Part shown: positions 25,303-35,694 of the stretch, one piece after another
How positions within the stretch are numbered: position 1 is the first letter of the stretch
Layout: each line of letters begins with the position of its first letter
Program-made: the position numbers and the translations under genes
From: Solidesulfovibrio aerotolerans
GTDB taxonomy: Bacteria; Desulfobacterota; Desulfovibrionia; Desulfovibrionales; Desulfovibrionaceae
Direction: 5' to 3'
Assembly: GCF_009856865.1 (NCBI RefSeq)
Contig: NZ_WVUD01000003.1
Span: 147,634-211,633, forward strand
DNA length: 64,000 nt
The notes under the pieces: model-generated
Seen by the model: only the letters and a program-made list of their open reading frames with translations
The model's database searches: none
Told to the model about the DNA's origin: nothing

Positions 25303-26129
25303 TGCCGCGCTGTGCCGCGCTCCTGCCGCGCCTTTTCGTGCTGGCCGCCCTGGCCGTCTGGGTCTCGGGCTGCGCCACCATCAAACCAACCGCTCCGACT
25401 GCCGATGGGGTCCAGGCCGTTTACCAGACCTTTTTGGCCAATCAGGCCAAAAACGAACCGGCCCAGGCCTTTTCCCTGGCCGGCTCCTTAAGCTTTGCGC
25501 GGGGCAGCAAAAGTGGGCGGCTCAACTACCGCTTTTTCGGCAACTACGCCACCCCCGTGCGGCTGGATCTGACCACGACCATGGGCGGGGCGTACGCCCA
25601 TCTGCGCGAAACCGGCGGCGAATTTACGGCCTTTGTCCCGGCCCGCGACACGCTTTTCACCCACGCCGACACCCGGGCCGGAGCCTCACGCCTGGGCATG
25701 CCCCTGCCCTTTACCCTGCGGGAACTGGCGGCCATTGTTTCCGGACGCCTGGGCGAGCTGGCCCCGGCCCGTTTCGCCACATCAAAAAAAGTCGCCGACG
25801 GGTACGAATACAGCTTTTCCAGCGACCCGCGCCTGTCCAGCCTCACCCTTGACTTCCAGGGCAAACCGCGACATCTGACCGGCCGGGGCGTGGAACCCTG
25901 GCGCGTCGATTTCGAAGACAACGAAGTGTTGCCGGGCATGGCCGCACCCGTGGCCCGCCGGCTCGTGCTGACCACGCCGGGTGGTGCTACGCTGACCCTT
26001 CGCGTCAAGACCCTGCAGCCCCGCCCGGCCCCCTACCCGGCCGTTGACCTGGAATTGCCTGTCCCGCCAAGCGTCGTCGTCCGTCCCCTGGACGCCGCCG
26101 GGGACCAGGGCCTTTTGCCGGACCTCTAA
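25302..26129 (+). CDS. Outer-membrane lipoprotein, LolB-like fold
   Basis: A 275-residue lipoprotein with lipobox VSGC (Cys near 24) and the beta-rich pattern FSLAGSLSFARGSKSGRLNY then PVRLDLTTTMGG, similar to LolB/DUF4292-type lipoproteins, which form half-barrels that bind lipid. Whether it is the cell's LolB cannot be decided; the protein is longer than E. coli LolB. It is coupled to the upstream TPR lipoprotein gene, a pairing also seen in other deltaproteobacteria. Confidence 0.75.
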   Translation: MPRCAALLPRLFVLAALAVWVSGCATIKPTAPTADGVQAVYQTFLANQAKNEPAQAFSLAGSLSFARGSKSGRLNYRFFGNYATPVRLDLTTTMGGAYAHLRETGGEFTAFVPARDTLFTHADTRAGASRLGMPLPFTLRELAAIVSGRLGELAPARFATSKKVADGYEYSFSSDPRLSSLTLDFQGKPRHLTGRGVEPWRVDFEDNEVLPGMAAPVARRLVLTTPGGATLTLRVKTLQPRPAPYPAVDLELPVPPSVVVRPLDAAGDQGLLPDL

Positions 26130-26164
26130 ACCGCCCCACGGCAACCAGACTGCGAGTTGCGACT

Positions 26165-26620
26165 ATGTCCAAAACTGTTTTCATCGGCTCCGACCACGCC
26201 GGCCTGGAACTCAAAGCCAGCCTTGTCGCCCATCTGCGCGCCGCCGGCCACAACGTCACCGACCTTGGCCCCACCGAAGCCAAAAGTGTTGATTATCCCG
26301 ATTTCGCCAAAGCCGTGTGCGCCAGCCTGCTGGGCACCCCCGGCAGCGCCGGCATCCTGGTGTGCGGCACGGGCATCGGCATGTCCATGGCCGCCAACCG
26401 CATACCCGGCATCCGGGCCGCCCTGTGCCTGAATGAATACCTGGCCCGCATGACGCGCCTGCACAACGACGCCAATGTCCTGTGCCTGGGCGAGCGGGTT
26501 ATCGGCCAGGGTCTGGCCGCGTCCATCGCCGATGTCTTTTTGGACACGGCCTTCGAAGGCGGCCGGCATCAACGCCGCGTGGACATGATCGAAACCTGCT
26601 GCCCGTCTTGCGACGCCTAA
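26165..26620 (+). CDS. rpiB: Ribose-5-phosphate isomerase B
   Basis: Interconverts ribose 5-phosphate and ribulose 5-phosphate. The 151-residue protein has the family motifs IGSDHAGLELK, DYPDFAKAV, GILVCGTGIGMSMAANR (active-site Cys in VCGTG), and NDANVLCLGERV. Length is normal. It starts a short carbon-metabolism group with tkt 32 bases downstream and glpX beyond. Confidence 0.96.
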   Translation: MSKTVFIGSDHAGLELKASLVAHLRAAGHNVTDLGPTEAKSVDYPDFAKAVCASLLGTPGSAGILVCGTGIGMSMAANRIPGIRAALCLNEYLARMTRLHNDANVLCLGERVIGQGLAASIADVFLDTAFEGGRHQRRVDMIETCCPSCDA

Positions 26621-26652
26621 AACCCTCAACTGCTCTTTCCGAGGATCCCTCC

Positions 26653-28647
26653 ATGACCACCACCGCCGCCATCGACGCCAAGGCCGTCAACGTCATCAAA
26701 GGCCTCATCATGGACGCCACCCGCAAGGCCAAGTCCGGCCACCCCGGCGGAGCCATGTCCTCGGCCGACATGGCGTATGTGCTTTTCAAGGACTATCTGC
26801 GCTTCGATCCCGCCGATCCCCGGTGGTTTGGCCGCGACCGTTTCGTCCTGTCCGCCGGCCACGAGTCCATGCTGCTCTATACCCTGCTCCATCTGCGTGG
26901 CCTTCTCACCATGGAAGACCTGCAACATTTCCGCCAGTTTGGCAGCAAGACCCCAGGCCACCCGGAAAATTACGAAACCCCCGGCGTCGAATGCACCACC
27001 GGTCCCCTGGGCCAGGGCTTTTCCATGGCCGTCGGCATGGCCGTGTCCGAAGTCATGCTGCGGCAGCGTCTGGGCGAGGACATCGCCGGCCAATACACCT
27101 ATGTCCTTTCCTCCGATGGCGACGTCCAGACCCCGGTGTTCCAGGGTTCGGCCGCCCTGGCCGGCGTGTGGGGCCTGGGCCGGCTTATCGTCATGCTCGA
27201 CAGGAACCAGATCCAGCTCTCCGGCCCCGTGGCCATCTGCGACCACACCAATTACAAGACGCTTTTTGAGTCCATGGGCTGGCACGTCGTTGAAATCGAC
27301 GGGCATGACCATGCCGCCATTCACGCCGCCCTGGATGCAGCCCGGGCCGAAACCAGCCGGCCGTCCATGATCATCGGCCTCACCACCATCGCCAAAGGGG
27401 CCAGCACCATGGAAGGCGATAGCGCCTCCCACGGCGCGCCGTTTTCCGATACCGAGATCACGGCCACCAAAAAGTACCTGGGGCTGCCTGAAGACAAGCC
27501 TTTCTACCTGCCGGACGAAGTGGGTCAGCATTTCCGCGCCCGCTATCCGGAACTGAGCGCTGCGCGCAAGGCCTGGGACAAGGCCCTGGAAGCCCGCCTG
27601 GCCAGCGACGCCGCCTTTGAGGATTTGTGGCGGCAGTCCAAACGCGCGCCCGGCAACCGCACCTTTGCCTGGCCGGCCTTCGATCCGGCCAAAGCCGTGG
27701 CCACCCGGTCGGCCTGGGGAGCGGCGCTTAATGCCCTGACCGACCAGTTCCCGCTGCTGGTCGGCGGTTCGGCCGACCTTGATCCCTCCAACCAGACCGA
27801 AAAATTCCGCGCGGTGACCGGCGTTTTCAGCCCGGAAAAACCCCTTGGCCGCACGCTGTGCTTTGGCGTGCGCGAGTTCCCCATGGGTGCCATTGTCAAC
27901 GGCATTGTGCTCCATGGCGGACTCATGGCCTTTGGGGCCACCTTCCTTATCTTTTCGGACTACGAAAGAAACGCCCTGCGCATGGCCGCGCTCCAGCGCA
28001 TCCCGGCCCTGCACGTGTTCACCCACGATTCCTTCTATGTCGGCGAGGACGGCCCCACCCACGAGCCCATTGAGCAGACCAGTTCCCTGCGCCTTATTCC
28101 CAATATGCTGGTCATGCGTCCGGCCGACGCCAACGAGACTTGTTCCTGTCTGGAAGTGGCGCTGACCCGGACCAACCGGCCCACCTGCCTGCTGCTCACC
28201 CGGCAAAACCTCCCCATCCTGGACCATGCCGTCTATCCGGGGCTGGTCGAGGGCGTCAAACGCGGCGGCTACGTGCTGGCCGATGTTGCCGATGGCAAGC
28301 CCGATATGATCCTTTTGGCCTCCGGTTCGGAAGTCTCCCTGGCCATGGCCGCGGCCAAGCTGTTGCCGCAGTTGGCCATCCGCATTGTCAGCATCCCCTG
28401 CATGGAGCTTTTTAACGAGCAGCCCGACGAGTACAAAGAGGCTGTCCTGCCGCCGGAAGTCTCCTTCCGCTTTGCCACGGAAGCCGGCCGGCCGGAATTA
28501 TGGTGCCAGTACACCGGCTCCATGGACCGGATTCACGGCATCTCCCATTTCGGTGCCTCGGCCCCGGCCGAGAAGCTGGCCGAAGCCTACGGCTTTACGC
28601 CCCCGGCCCTGGCCGCGGCCATCCAAAAGGCCTGGGACAAAAAATAA
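26653..28647 (+). CDS. tkt: Transketolase
   Basis: Thiamine-diphosphate enzyme of the non-oxidative pentose phosphate pathway. The 664-residue protein has [37 protein letters not shown], the ThDP motif ([10 protein letters not shown], though the usual GDG is seen as SDGD), [10 protein letters not shown], and the pyrimidine-domain [18 protein letters not shown] precedes the ATG at 26653. It lies between rpiB and glpX; together these support pentose synthesis and gluconeogenic flux. Confidence 0.97.
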   Translation: MTTTAAIDAKAVNVIKGLIMDATRKAKSGHPGGAMSSADMAYVLFKDYLRFDPADPRWFGRDRFVLSAGHESMLLYTLLHLRGLLTMEDLQHFRQFGSKTPGHPENYETPGVECTTGPLGQGFSMAVGMAVSEVMLRQRLGEDIAGQYTYVLSSDGDVQTPVFQGSAALAGVWGLGRLIVMLDRNQIQLSGPVAICDHTNYKTLFESMGWHVVEIDGHDHAAIHAALDAARAETSRPSMIIGLTTIAKGASTMEGDSASHGAPFSDTEITATKKYLGLPEDKPFYLPDEVGQHFRARYPELSAARKAWDKALEARLASDAAFEDLWRQSKRAPGNRTFAWPAFDPAKAVATRSAWGAALNALTDQFPLLVGGSADLDPSNQTEKFRAVTGVFSPEKPLGRTLCFGVREFPMGAIVNGIVLHGGLMAFGATFLIFSDYERNALRMAALQRIPALHVFTHDSFYVGEDGPTHEPIEQTSSLRLIPNMLVMRPADANETCSCLEVALTRTNRPTCLLLTRQNLPILDHAVYPGLVEGVKRGGYVLADVADGKPDMILLASGSEVSLAMAAAKLLPQLAIRIVSIPCMELFNEQPDEYKEAVLPPEVSFRFATEAGRPELWCQYTGSMDRIHGISHFGASAPAEKLAEAYGFTPPALAAAIQKAWDKK

Positions 28648-28687
28648 CCATCCAGACGGGGACTTGCCCGCCTGACCGTTACAAACT

Positions 28688-28717
28688 CGGCCCCGAAAGC
28701 TTCGGCTTTCGGGGCCG
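28688..28717 (+). terminator. Intrinsic terminator after tkt
   Basis: CGGCCCCGAAAGC and GCTTTCGGGGCCG form a 13-bp stem with a TTCG tetraloop 40 bases after the tkt stop. The T-run after it is short (GTTTGG), so it may be leaky and let transcription reach glpX. Confidence 0.75.
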
Positions 28718-28801
28718 TTTGGAATCCAGGCCCACTGTCTGCGCCCAAAAGCGCTCTGCCAGGGCCGGCTTCCCCATACCTCTTTTAAAAAGGAGCCTGC
28801 C

Positions 28802-29785
28802 ATGGAAGCGCCGGACAGAAATCTTGGTTTGGATCTCGTACGCGTCACGGAAGCGGCGGCGCTTAGTTCCTCGCGCTGGCTGGGCCGGGGCGACAAAAAC
28901 GCCGGCGACCAGGCCGCCGTGGACGCCATGCGCCTGTCGTTTAACACCCTGCCCATCGACGGCGTCATCATCATCGGCGAAGGCGAAAAAGACGAAGCCC
29001 CCATGCTCTATAACGGCGAGCGGGTGGGCAGCGGCCAGGGCCATGCCGTGGACGTGGCCGTTGATCCGGTCGAGGGCACCAATCTGCTGGCCTACGGCCG
29101 CCCCAACGCCATCTCGGTGGTCGGCATCGCCCCGCGCGGCTCCATGTTCAACCCCGGCCCCAGCTACTACATGCAAAAGCTGGTGGTGCCGTCCCAAGCC
29201 AAGAACGTGGCCGACCTGGACGCGCCGGTCGGCGACAATCTCAGAAACATTGCCAAGGCCCTGGGCAAGGACGTGGACGATCTGGTGGTCTTTGTCCTGG
29301 ACAAGCCCCGCCACAAGGTGCTCATCCAGGAAATCCGGGCGATTGGCGCCCGTATCCAACTGCACACCGACGGTGACGTGGCCGGGTCGCTCATGGCCGT
29401 TGACCCCGAAAACGTGGTGGACGTTATGTTTGGCACCGGCGGCACCCCGGAAGGCGTGCTGACCGCCTGCGCCATCCGCGCCCTGGGCGGGCGGCTCTTG
29501 GCCCGGCTTGATCCTCAATCCGAAGCCGAGCAGGCGGCGCTTACCGAAGCCGGCATCGACTGCTCCCAGATTTTTACCGAAGAAACGCTGGTGCGTAGCG
29601 ACGACACCTATTTCGCCGCCACCGGCATCTCCGGCGGCACCTTCCTCGACGGGGTCGAATTCACCGGCACCCACGCCATTACCCGCTCCCTGGTCATGCG
29701 CGGCAAGACCGGCACCATGCGCCGCATCGAAACGCGCATTCGGTTGGATAAACTCATGGAAATAAGTGCCGTTAAATACGATTAG
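28802..29785 (+). CDS. glpX: Class II fructose-1,6-bisphosphatase
   Basis: Gluconeogenic phosphatase of the GlpX type. The 327-residue protein has the metal/phosphate motifs IIGEGEKDEAPMLYNGE, DPVEGTNLLAYGRPNAI, DVMFGTGGTPEGVL and the C-terminal TGTMRRIETRIRLDKL. AAGGAG lies before the ATG. It is placed after rpiB-tkt, separated by a terminator-like hairpin. Confidence 0.97.
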   Translation: MEAPDRNLGLDLVRVTEAAALSSSRWLGRGDKNAGDQAAVDAMRLSFNTLPIDGVIIIGEGEKDEAPMLYNGERVGSGQGHAVDVAVDPVEGTNLLAYGRPNAISVVGIAPRGSMFNPGPSYYMQKLVVPSQAKNVADLDAPVGDNLRNIAKALGKDVDDLVVFVLDKPRHKVLIQEIRAIGARIQLHTDGDVAGSLMAVDPENVVDVMFGTGGTPEGVLTACAIRALGGRLLARLDPQSEAEQAALTEAGIDCSQIFTEETLVRSDDTYFAATGISGGTFLDGVEFTGTHAITRSLVMRGKTGTMRRIETRIRLDKLMEISAVKYD

Positions 29786-29814
29786 CGAAAGAGCGGGAGA
29801 GACGGAGAGCGCCT

Positions 29815-29853
29815 GCGCCGGCCAGGGGATGATCCCCCCGGACCCCTGCGCCG
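29815..29853 (+). repeat. GC-rich dispersed repeat between glpX and mnmG
   Basis: Contains CAGGGGATGATCCCCCCGGACCCCTG, whose core ATCCCCCCGGACCCC is identical to the block at 12928-12942, here flanked by CGCCGG and GCGCCGGG. It can form a G/C hairpin. It belongs to the same family as the repeats near 12.9 kb and 58.7 kb. Confidence 0.65.
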
Positions 29854-29889
29854 GGAAAATCTGATCGCTCCTGCGGAGGCTTTCATTCC

Positions 29890-31752
29890 ATGATTTTCGA
29901 TTGCATCGTTGTCGGGGCCGGCCATGCCGGGTGCGAGGCGGCCATGGCCGCGGCCCGGCTGGGGTTGGCCACGCTGCTGCTCACCCAAAACGTGGACCGC
30001 ATCGGCCATCTGTCCTGCAATCCGGCCATCGGCGGCCTGGCCAAGGGGCATATGGTCCGCGAGATCGACGCCCTGGGCGGCCGCATGGGTTTGTGGGCCG
30101 ATGCGGCCGGCATCCAGTTTCGAACGCTCAATACCAGCAAAGGGCCGGCTGTTCGGGCAACACGGGCCCAGATCGACCGCGACGCCTACATGCGGGTGGT
30201 CAAACGCGATATCTTTGCCCAGGACAATCTGGCCGTGCGCCAGGACAGCGTGGAGGAAATTCTGGCCGAGGGCGGCCGCGTATGCGGGGTTCGGGCCGCC
30301 TCGGGCGAGGTCTTTCCCGGCCGCAGCGTCATAATCACCACCGGCACGTTCCTTGGCGGGCTGATCCACATCGGGCTGACCCAACTGCGCGGCGGCCGGC
30401 TCGGCGATCCGCCCTCGGACGGGTTGTCCGCCAGCTTGGTCCATCACGGGCTAACACTTGGGCGTCTCAAGACCGGCACCACGCCGCGCCTGCTGGCCAA
30501 AAGCATCGATTGGAGCCAAACCGTGGCCCAGCCCGGGGACACCCCGCCTCCGGGGTTCAGCTTCCACGGCCCCGGCCCGGTCCTGCCCCAAGTTCCCTGC
30601 TATCTGACCTACACCAACGAAGCCACCCACGCCGCCATACGGGCCGGGTTTGAGCGCTCGCCCCTTTTCACCGGCGTTATCCAGGGCACCGGGGCGCGCT
30701 ATTGCCCGTCGGTGGAAGACAAGGTGGCCCGGTTCCCCGAACGCGACCGCCACCACGTCTTTCTGGAACCCGAAGGCCTGGACAACCCGGAAATCTATCC
30801 CAACGGCATCTCCACCAGCCTGCCCATCGAAACGCAAAAGGCGCTCATCGCCACGATCCCGGGGTTGGAAAACGCGCGCATCGTGCGGCCGGGCTATGCC
30901 ATCGAATACGACTATGCCGACCCGGTGCAGTTGACCCCCACGTTGGAGACCAAGGTGCTGCCCGGCCTCTATCTGGCCGGCCAGATCAACGGCACCTCAG
31001 GCTATGAAGAGGCGGCGGCCCAGGGCCTGTGGGCGGCGCTCAATGCTTTTTGCGCCCTGACCAGCCGCCCGCCGTTTCTGCTGGGCCGCGATCAGGCCTA
31101 CATGGCCGTCCTGGTGGACGATCTGGTCACCAAGGGCACCAGCGAACCCTATCGCATGTTTACCTCCCGGGCCGAACACCGGCTGCTGTTGCGCGAAGGC
31201 AACGCCGACGCCCGCCTGACCGCCATCGGCCGGGAACTGGGGCTGGTTGGGCAGCAGCAATGGGATGTCGCCTGCCGCAAGGAAACCGCCATCGCCGCGG
31301 CCATGGCCGGTCTGGCCGAACGCCGGGTGCGACCCGGGGAGTGCGACGATGCGGATTGGACCACCCTTGGCGGCCGGCCGGCGGATCGCAGTCTGCGCCT
31401 GGACGAACTGCTGCGCCGCCCGGATGTCACCCTGGCCGATCTGGTCCGCTTCTGGCCGCCCTTGGCCGAATTGCATCCCGAGGCCGCTGTCGAGACCGAG
31501 ACGCGCATCAAATACGAAGGCTATCTCAAGCGCCAGGAAGAGCTGGCCGGGCGCTCGGGCCGCCATGAGGCCGTCGCCCTGCCGGCGGACCTGGATTATG
31601 CCGCCGTCTCCGGGCTGTCCCGGGAAGTGGTGGAAAAGCTTGCCCGGGTGGCTCCGCGCACCCTGGGGCAGGCCGGGCGCATTTCCGGTGTGACTCCGGC
31701 TGCGGTGGCCTGCCTGGAAATACATCTGAAAAAGCACGCCAAGAGCGCCTAG
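29890..31752 (+). CDS. mnmG: tRNA uridine-5-carboxymethylaminomethyl modification enzyme MnmG
   Basis: With MnmE it modifies wobble uridine 34 of several tRNAs, using FAD and methylene-THF. The 620 residues show the FAD motif [55 protein letters not shown], and the C-terminal helical domain. Length is typical. GGAGG lies before the ATG. Confidence 0.98.
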   Translation: MIFDCIVVGAGHAGCEAAMAAARLGLATLLLTQNVDRIGHLSCNPAIGGLAKGHMVREIDALGGRMGLWADAAGIQFRTLNTSKGPAVRATRAQIDRDAYMRVVKRDIFAQDNLAVRQDSVEEILAEGGRVCGVRAASGEVFPGRSVIITTGTFLGGLIHIGLTQLRGGRLGDPPSDGLSASLVHHGLTLGRLKTGTTPRLLAKSIDWSQTVAQPGDTPPPGFSFHGPGPVLPQVPCYLTYTNEATHAAIRAGFERSPLFTGVIQGTGARYCPSVEDKVARFPERDRHHVFLEPEGLDNPEIYPNGISTSLPIETQKALIATIPGLENARIVRPGYAIEYDYADPVQLTPTLETKVLPGLYLAGQINGTSGYEEAAAQGLWAALNAFCALTSRPPFLLGRDQAYMAVLVDDLVTKGTSEPYRMFTSRAEHRLLLREGNADARLTAIGRELGLVGQQQWDVACRKETAIAAAMAGLAERRVRPGECDDADWTTLGGRPADRSLRLDELLRRPDVTLADLVRFWPPLAELHPEAAVETETRIKYEGYLKRQEELAGRSGRHEAVALPADLDYAAVSGLSREVVEKLARVAPRTLGQAGRISGVTPAAVACLEIHLKKHAKSA

Positions 31753-31775
31753 GCCCCCTTGTGCCGGCCACGACG

Positions 31776-32876
31776 ATGGCATATGACGGATTCATGGCGT
31801 ATTTCAGGGGTTTCGGCGATCTCCCGGCTTTTTTAAGCCTTTTCGACCCCGGTTGGTGGGACAGGATGCTTGACGCCACCAACACCGGCCATGCCTCCCC
31901 GGAAGCGCTCATTCTCATGGCCGCCATTTTCGCCACGTTTTTTCTCCTCATCGCCCTGGGCCTTATGATCAAGGGACGCAACCAGTCTCCCGGCATCGTG
32001 CCCAGCACCTGGATCACCGGCCCGGGCGAGGTCCGCGCCCTGGTGGAAACGGCCCTGACCCAGCGCAGCAAGGTCCGGGTGAGCTTTGTCCGCGACGATG
32101 CCGGGGCGCGCTCCACCGACGCCACCATCCTGTCCGCCACGCCGGGGCGGGGCATCGAGTTGGAAATGACCTCGCTGGTGCGCGCCAATCCGACCTGGGT
32201 TGGCAAGCTGGTAGCCTGCGACTTCCGTCTGCGCCTGGACCCGAAAAAGGATTTGCACAGCTTTTACAATTTTGTGGCCCCGATTCTGACCGTCAACAAG
32301 GCCGGCGATACGTTCATCCGCATGCTCTTGGACTGGCCGTCCCGCCTTGAGCTGGAGCAAAAGCGCGGTTTTTTGCGGGTGGAGCCGCCACGCGAGTGCA
32401 TCCTGGAACTGGACATGTGGCACGAGACCACCATCAAGAGCATCCGGGGACGCTTTGGCGATCCGGCCACCTGGGGCAAACCGCTGCTGCGCCTTGACCC
32501 CAAGCTCGACACCCCGGACGTGGAGGTGCGAAACATTTCCGGCGGCGGCCTGCGCCTGGAACTCCAGCATGACGCCTATCGCCGCCAGCACCGGCTGTTT
32601 GAACCCGCCTCCCGGTTCATCATCCGCCTGCTCCTGGCCGAGCCGGAAGCGGGGCAGCCCATGGAGTTTCATCTGGCCCTGCGGTTGCAAAACATCTACG
32701 GCGACCCACAGGCCATGGGGCTTGTGGTCATGGGGTTTCGCATCATGAGCTTTGGCGTGCCGGGCGACATGCCCGGTGAGCCGCTGTCCTGGAAGCCGGC
32801 GGCGACGGGAGTGCCGGCCCTGGACGACTGGGCCTTTCGCCGGCATCTGGCCATCTACCGCCAGCGCGGGGAATAG
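31776..32876 (+). CDS. Membrane-anchored PilZ-domain (c-di-GMP receptor) protein
   Basis: A 366-residue protein with one membrane span near residues 40-65 (LILMAAIFATFFLLIALGLMI), a YcgR-N-like beta domain, and a PilZ domain from about residue 190. PilZ motifs are QKRGFLRVEPP (RxxxR-type) and NISGGGLRLEL (N/DxSxxG). It should respond to c-di-GMP at the membrane; a GGDEF cyclase is encoded 4 kb downstream. The start is uncertain (GTG 31761, ATG 31776 or ATG 31794); no clear ribosome site separates them. It follows mnmG closely. Confidence 0.82.
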   Translation: MAYDGFMAYFRGFGDLPAFLSLFDPGWWDRMLDATNTGHASPEALILMAAIFATFFLLIALGLMIKGRNQSPGIVPSTWITGPGEVRALVETALTQRSKVRVSFVRDDAGARSTDATILSATPGRGIELEMTSLVRANPTWVGKLVACDFRLRLDPKKDLHSFYNFVAPILTVNKAGDTFIRMLLDWPSRLELEQKRGFLRVEPPRECILELDMWHETTIKSIRGRFGDPATWGKPLLRLDPKLDTPDVEVRNISGGGLRLELQHDAYRRQHRLFEPASRFIIRLLLAEPEAGQPMEFHLALRLQNIYGDPQAMGLVVMGFRIMSFGVPGDMPGEPLSWKPAATGVPALDDWAFRRHLAIYRQRGE

Positions 32877-32948
32877 GCGGCGCAACCGCCCTAACAGAGG
32901 CATGGACTCCCCTGGGAATTTTGGGTATTTAACAAACGTTTTTTTCCA

Positions 32949-32976
32949 GCATTGTCATTATATCGACGCACAATGC
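32949..32976 (+). promoter_or_regulatory. Short inverted repeat before the CorC-like gene
   Basis: GCATTGT (32949-32955) and ACAATGC (32970-32976) are inverted around a 14-base AT-rich spacer, 51 bases before the TTG start. This spacing suits an operator, but nothing identifies the regulator. Confidence 0.25.
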
Positions 32977-33026
32977 GGACTATAGCGTGCCGCGCCTGAC
33001 GGCACGACCCGCCAAGGAGGACCAGG

Positions 33027-33845
33027 TTGGACGACGATTCCGATGGTCGGTTTTGGAATGCCCTGACCAAGTTTTTCCGCCAAAAAAGCATTTCCATGGA
33101 AGAATTGATCCTTGAAGCCAAGGCGGAAGGCTCCATCATTCAGGAAGACGCTTCCATGCTGCTCAACATCCTGCGGCTGGAAGGCAAGCAGGTGTCCGAC
33201 ATCATGGTGCCCCGCCCGGACATTGTCTGCGCCGAGGTCGACGACGGCCTGGAAGCCGTGTGCGCGCTGATTAAGACCCATGGCCATTCGCGCATCCCGG
33301 TCTATGAAGGCAACCGGGACAATATCCTGGGCGTGCTCTACGCCAAGGACATCTTAAGCCACATCCTGCCGGCCGCAAGCGAAACGCCGGACCCCCGGGA
33401 CATCATGCGCGAGGCGCTTTTCATCCCGGAGACCCTGGATCTCAAGAAGATGCTCCTGGAATTTCGCAATCAAAAAAAGCACATGGCCATCGCCCTTGAC
33501 GAATACGGCGGCACTTCCGGGCTGCTTACCCTGGAAGACGTGCTGGAAGAAATCGTCGGCGAGATCGAAGACGAACACGATCCGAGCAAGCCCGAGGAAA
33601 TCAAGGAGCTGCGCCAGGACGTCTATCTCGTCTCCGGCCGCTACATGCTCGAAGATCTCGACGTCTCCCTGGGCCTGTCGCTTGAGTCGGAGCAGGTGGA
33701 GACCATCGGCGGCTTTTTAACCGAACTGGCCGGCCGGGTGCCCCGCCCTGGCGACGCGTTTACCCTGGAAGGCCGCCGGTTCACCATCCGCGAGGCCGAC
33801 CGCCGCCAGATCCGCTGGATCGTTATCGAACCGGCCGGCGATTGA
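33027..33845 (+). CDS. CorC/HlyC-type CBS-domain protein
   Basis: A 272-residue soluble protein: short acidic N-terminus, two CBS repeats (VSDIMVPRPDIVCAEV and RIPVYEGNRDNILGVLYAKD; then ALDEYGGTSGLLTLEDVLEEIVGEI) and a C-terminal CorC_HlyC domain (LEGRRFTIREADRRQIRWI). CorC-like proteins affect magnesium and cobalt transport. The TTG start at 33027 is supported by AAGGAGG seven bases upstream. It lacks the DUF21 membrane domain found in longer homologs. lnt follows, an arrangement also seen in other proteobacteria. Confidence 0.92.
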   Translation: MDDDSDGRFWNALTKFFRQKSISMEELILEAKAEGSIIQEDASMLLNILRLEGKQVSDIMVPRPDIVCAEVDDGLEAVCALIKTHGHSRIPVYEGNRDNILGVLYAKDILSHILPAASETPDPRDIMREALFIPETLDLKKMLLEFRNQKKHMAIALDEYGGTSGLLTLEDVLEEIVGEIEDEHDPSKPEEIKELRQDVYLVSGRYMLEDLDVSLGLSLESEQVETIGGFLTELAGRVPRPGDAFTLEGRRFTIREADRRQIRWIVIEPAGD

Positions 33846-34149
33846 CCGGCCACGCCGACGCGGTCCGACCGGGGCGCATCCTGTACGCGGGCGGCAAGGG
33901 GGCCGCGCCACCGAACGGGTCCGGCCGGGGCGGGGAGACACCCGGCCTCCAGCCCCCCCGGCTCCCTGACGGTTTGAGCGGTTTGCCGCCTTGCCCCACG
34001 GTCGGTCCCGTCCCCGGGGTCCATTTGCGTTGCCCCGCTGCCCCCGAAGCGCGGACGAACAGGGACCGTTTGGCCGCTTCCCCGGGGATCGCCTGCCTGT
34101 CCGGGCCGCCCCGCCGCCACAACCCCAAAAGGTTAAAAAAAGAAGTACC
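33846..34149 (+). other. 304-base gap between corC-like gene and lnt
   Basis: No gene, RNA or promoter is recognised here. It is GC-rich with runs of C and G (CCCCCCCGGC near 33955, GGCGGGGAG near 33930). Open frames across it on both strands are low-complexity and do not look like proteins. Confidence 0.6.
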
Positions 34150-35676
34150 GTGACCATAGCTGCCCTACTGGCCATTGCCGGAGCCTGGCTCGGTTTGGCC
34201 AATCCCCTCTCCCGTCTGCCTGTGCTGGTGCTGCTGCTGCCGGCCGGTCTGGCCTACGTCGCCGCCCGGGCTCCCTCGACCCGGGCCGCCATCAAGGCCG
34301 GCTATTGGATCGGTGCCCTGTCTGCCGCGGCCAGCCTGTACTGGGCCTGCCTGCCCATCCACGATTTCGGCGGCGTGCCCTGGCTGCTCGCCCTGCCCGT
34401 GCCCGTGCTCATGGGGCTTGTCCTTGGCCTGTACACGGCCGCCCTGACCGTGGCCCTGCGGTTTGGGATTAAGCGCCTGCCGGCGTTGCTGTGTCTGCCC
34501 TACTGCGCCTGCGCCTGGACGGTCATGGAACTGCTGCGCGGCGTGTTGTTTACCGGCTTTCCCTGGCTCACCCTGGCGGCCGCCTTTTCGCCGTGGCCGG
34601 TGCTGGTTCAGGGCGCAGCCTTTCTCGGTGCCTACGGCCTGTCCGGTTTGCTGGCCGCCCTGGCCGCCGCCCCGGCCATCTACGGTCCCCTTTCCCGCCC
34701 GACCCTGGCCGCCGCCGTCCTGGCCCTGGGCCTCATTTTTCTCGGCAACCGCCGGCTGGCCGAACCGCTGCCCAAGGACGCAACGGCCCATGTGACCATC
34801 ATCCAGGGCAACGTGGACCAGAGCCGCAAATGGGATCCCCAGGCCGAAGCGGAAATTGTCGAGAAGTATCTGGCCCTGTCCCGCCAGGCCGTGGCCGACG
34901 CCCCCACGGATCTGATCGTGTGGCCCGAGACCTCCATGCCTTTTTTCTACCAGGACGGGGATGCGCCCGCCCAGCGCATCCGGGACTTCACGGCCGGTGC
35001 CGGCGTGCCGCTGCTTTTTGGCGCGCCAGCCTACCTGCGCTCGCTCGGCGGCCATGTCCTTTTTAACCGGGCCTACCTCCTCGCCCCCTCCGGCCAGACC
35101 GCAGCCTACGACAAGGAGCATCTCGTCCCGTTCGGGGAATACGTGCCGCTCGGCAACCTTCTAACGTTTATCGGCAAGCTCGTTGAAGGCCTGGGCGATT
35201 TTCGGCCCGGCCAGGACGGCAAACCCCTGCTGCAAGGCAACCTTGCCCTGGGGACGCTCATTTGTTATGAGGCAATCTTTCCGGAACTCGCCCAAAGGCG
35301 GGTTGCGGCCGGGGCCAACGTCCTGGTCAACATTTCCAACGACGCCTGGTTCGGCGATTCGGCTGCCCCGCGCCAGCATCTCGATCTGGCGCTGCTGCGG
35401 GCCGTGGAACAGGGGCGAACGCTTATCCGAGGCACCAATACGGGCATTTCCGCCGTGATCGATCCTCGGGGGCGCATCATGGCCCAGGGTGGCTTGTTTA
35501 CCGCCCTGGCCCTGCCCTGCCCGGAGACCCCCCTCGTGTCGGAAACGACCTGGTACCACCGGCACTATCTTTTCATCACCTGGGGCATCCCCGGCCTTTT
35601 CGCGGTGCTCGGCCTGACCGCCCTGCTGCTGCCCGCCCGCCGGGCGCAGATGCGTCCCCGGGATCTAACCCTTTAA
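34150..35676 (+). CDS. lnt: Apolipoprotein N-acyltransferase
   Basis: Adds the third acyl chain to lipoproteins at the inner membrane. The 508-residue protein begins with about six hydrophobic segments, then a nitrilase domain with the catalytic triad visible: Glu in IVWPETSMPF, Lys in YDKEHLVPFGEYVP, Cys in LICYEAIFPEL. A last membrane span lies at the C-terminus (FITWGIPGLFAVLGLTALLL). A GTG start at 34150 places translation directly before the first span; longer in-frame starts would add low-complexity sequence. prfB follows after 18 bases. Confidence 0.95.
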   Translation: MTIAALLAIAGAWLGLANPLSRLPVLVLLLPAGLAYVAARAPSTRAAIKAGYWIGALSAAASLYWACLPIHDFGGVPWLLALPVPVLMGLVLGLYTAALTVALRFGIKRLPALLCLPYCACAWTVMELLRGVLFTGFPWLTLAAAFSPWPVLVQGAAFLGAYGLSGLLAALAAAPAIYGPLSRPTLAAAVLALGLIFLGNRRLAEPLPKDATAHVTIIQGNVDQSRKWDPQAEAEIVEKYLALSRQAVADAPTDLIVWPETSMPFFYQDGDAPAQRIRDFTAGAGVPLLFGAPAYLRSLGGHVLFNRAYLLAPSGQTAAYDKEHLVPFGEYVPLGNLLTFIGKLVEGLGDFRPGQDGKPLLQGNLALGTLICYEAIFPELAQRRVAAGANVLVNISNDAWFGDSAAPRQHLDLALLRAVEQGRTLIRGTNTGISAVIDPRGRIMAQGGLFTALALPCPETPLVSETTWYHRHYLFITWGIPGLFAVLGLTALLLPARRAQMRPRDLTL

Positions 35677-35694
35677 GCAAGCGATCACGTCACC

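Noticed and set aside
26626..28227. Long open frame on the minus strand opposite tkt
   Set aside because: Translation is low-complexity Gly/His/Gln-rich without motifs; it is the mirror of a clear transketolase in high-GC DNA.
33842..34153. Possible small genes in the gap before lnt on both strands
   Set aside because: Pro/Gly/Arg-rich translations with no ribosome sites and no recognisable fold.
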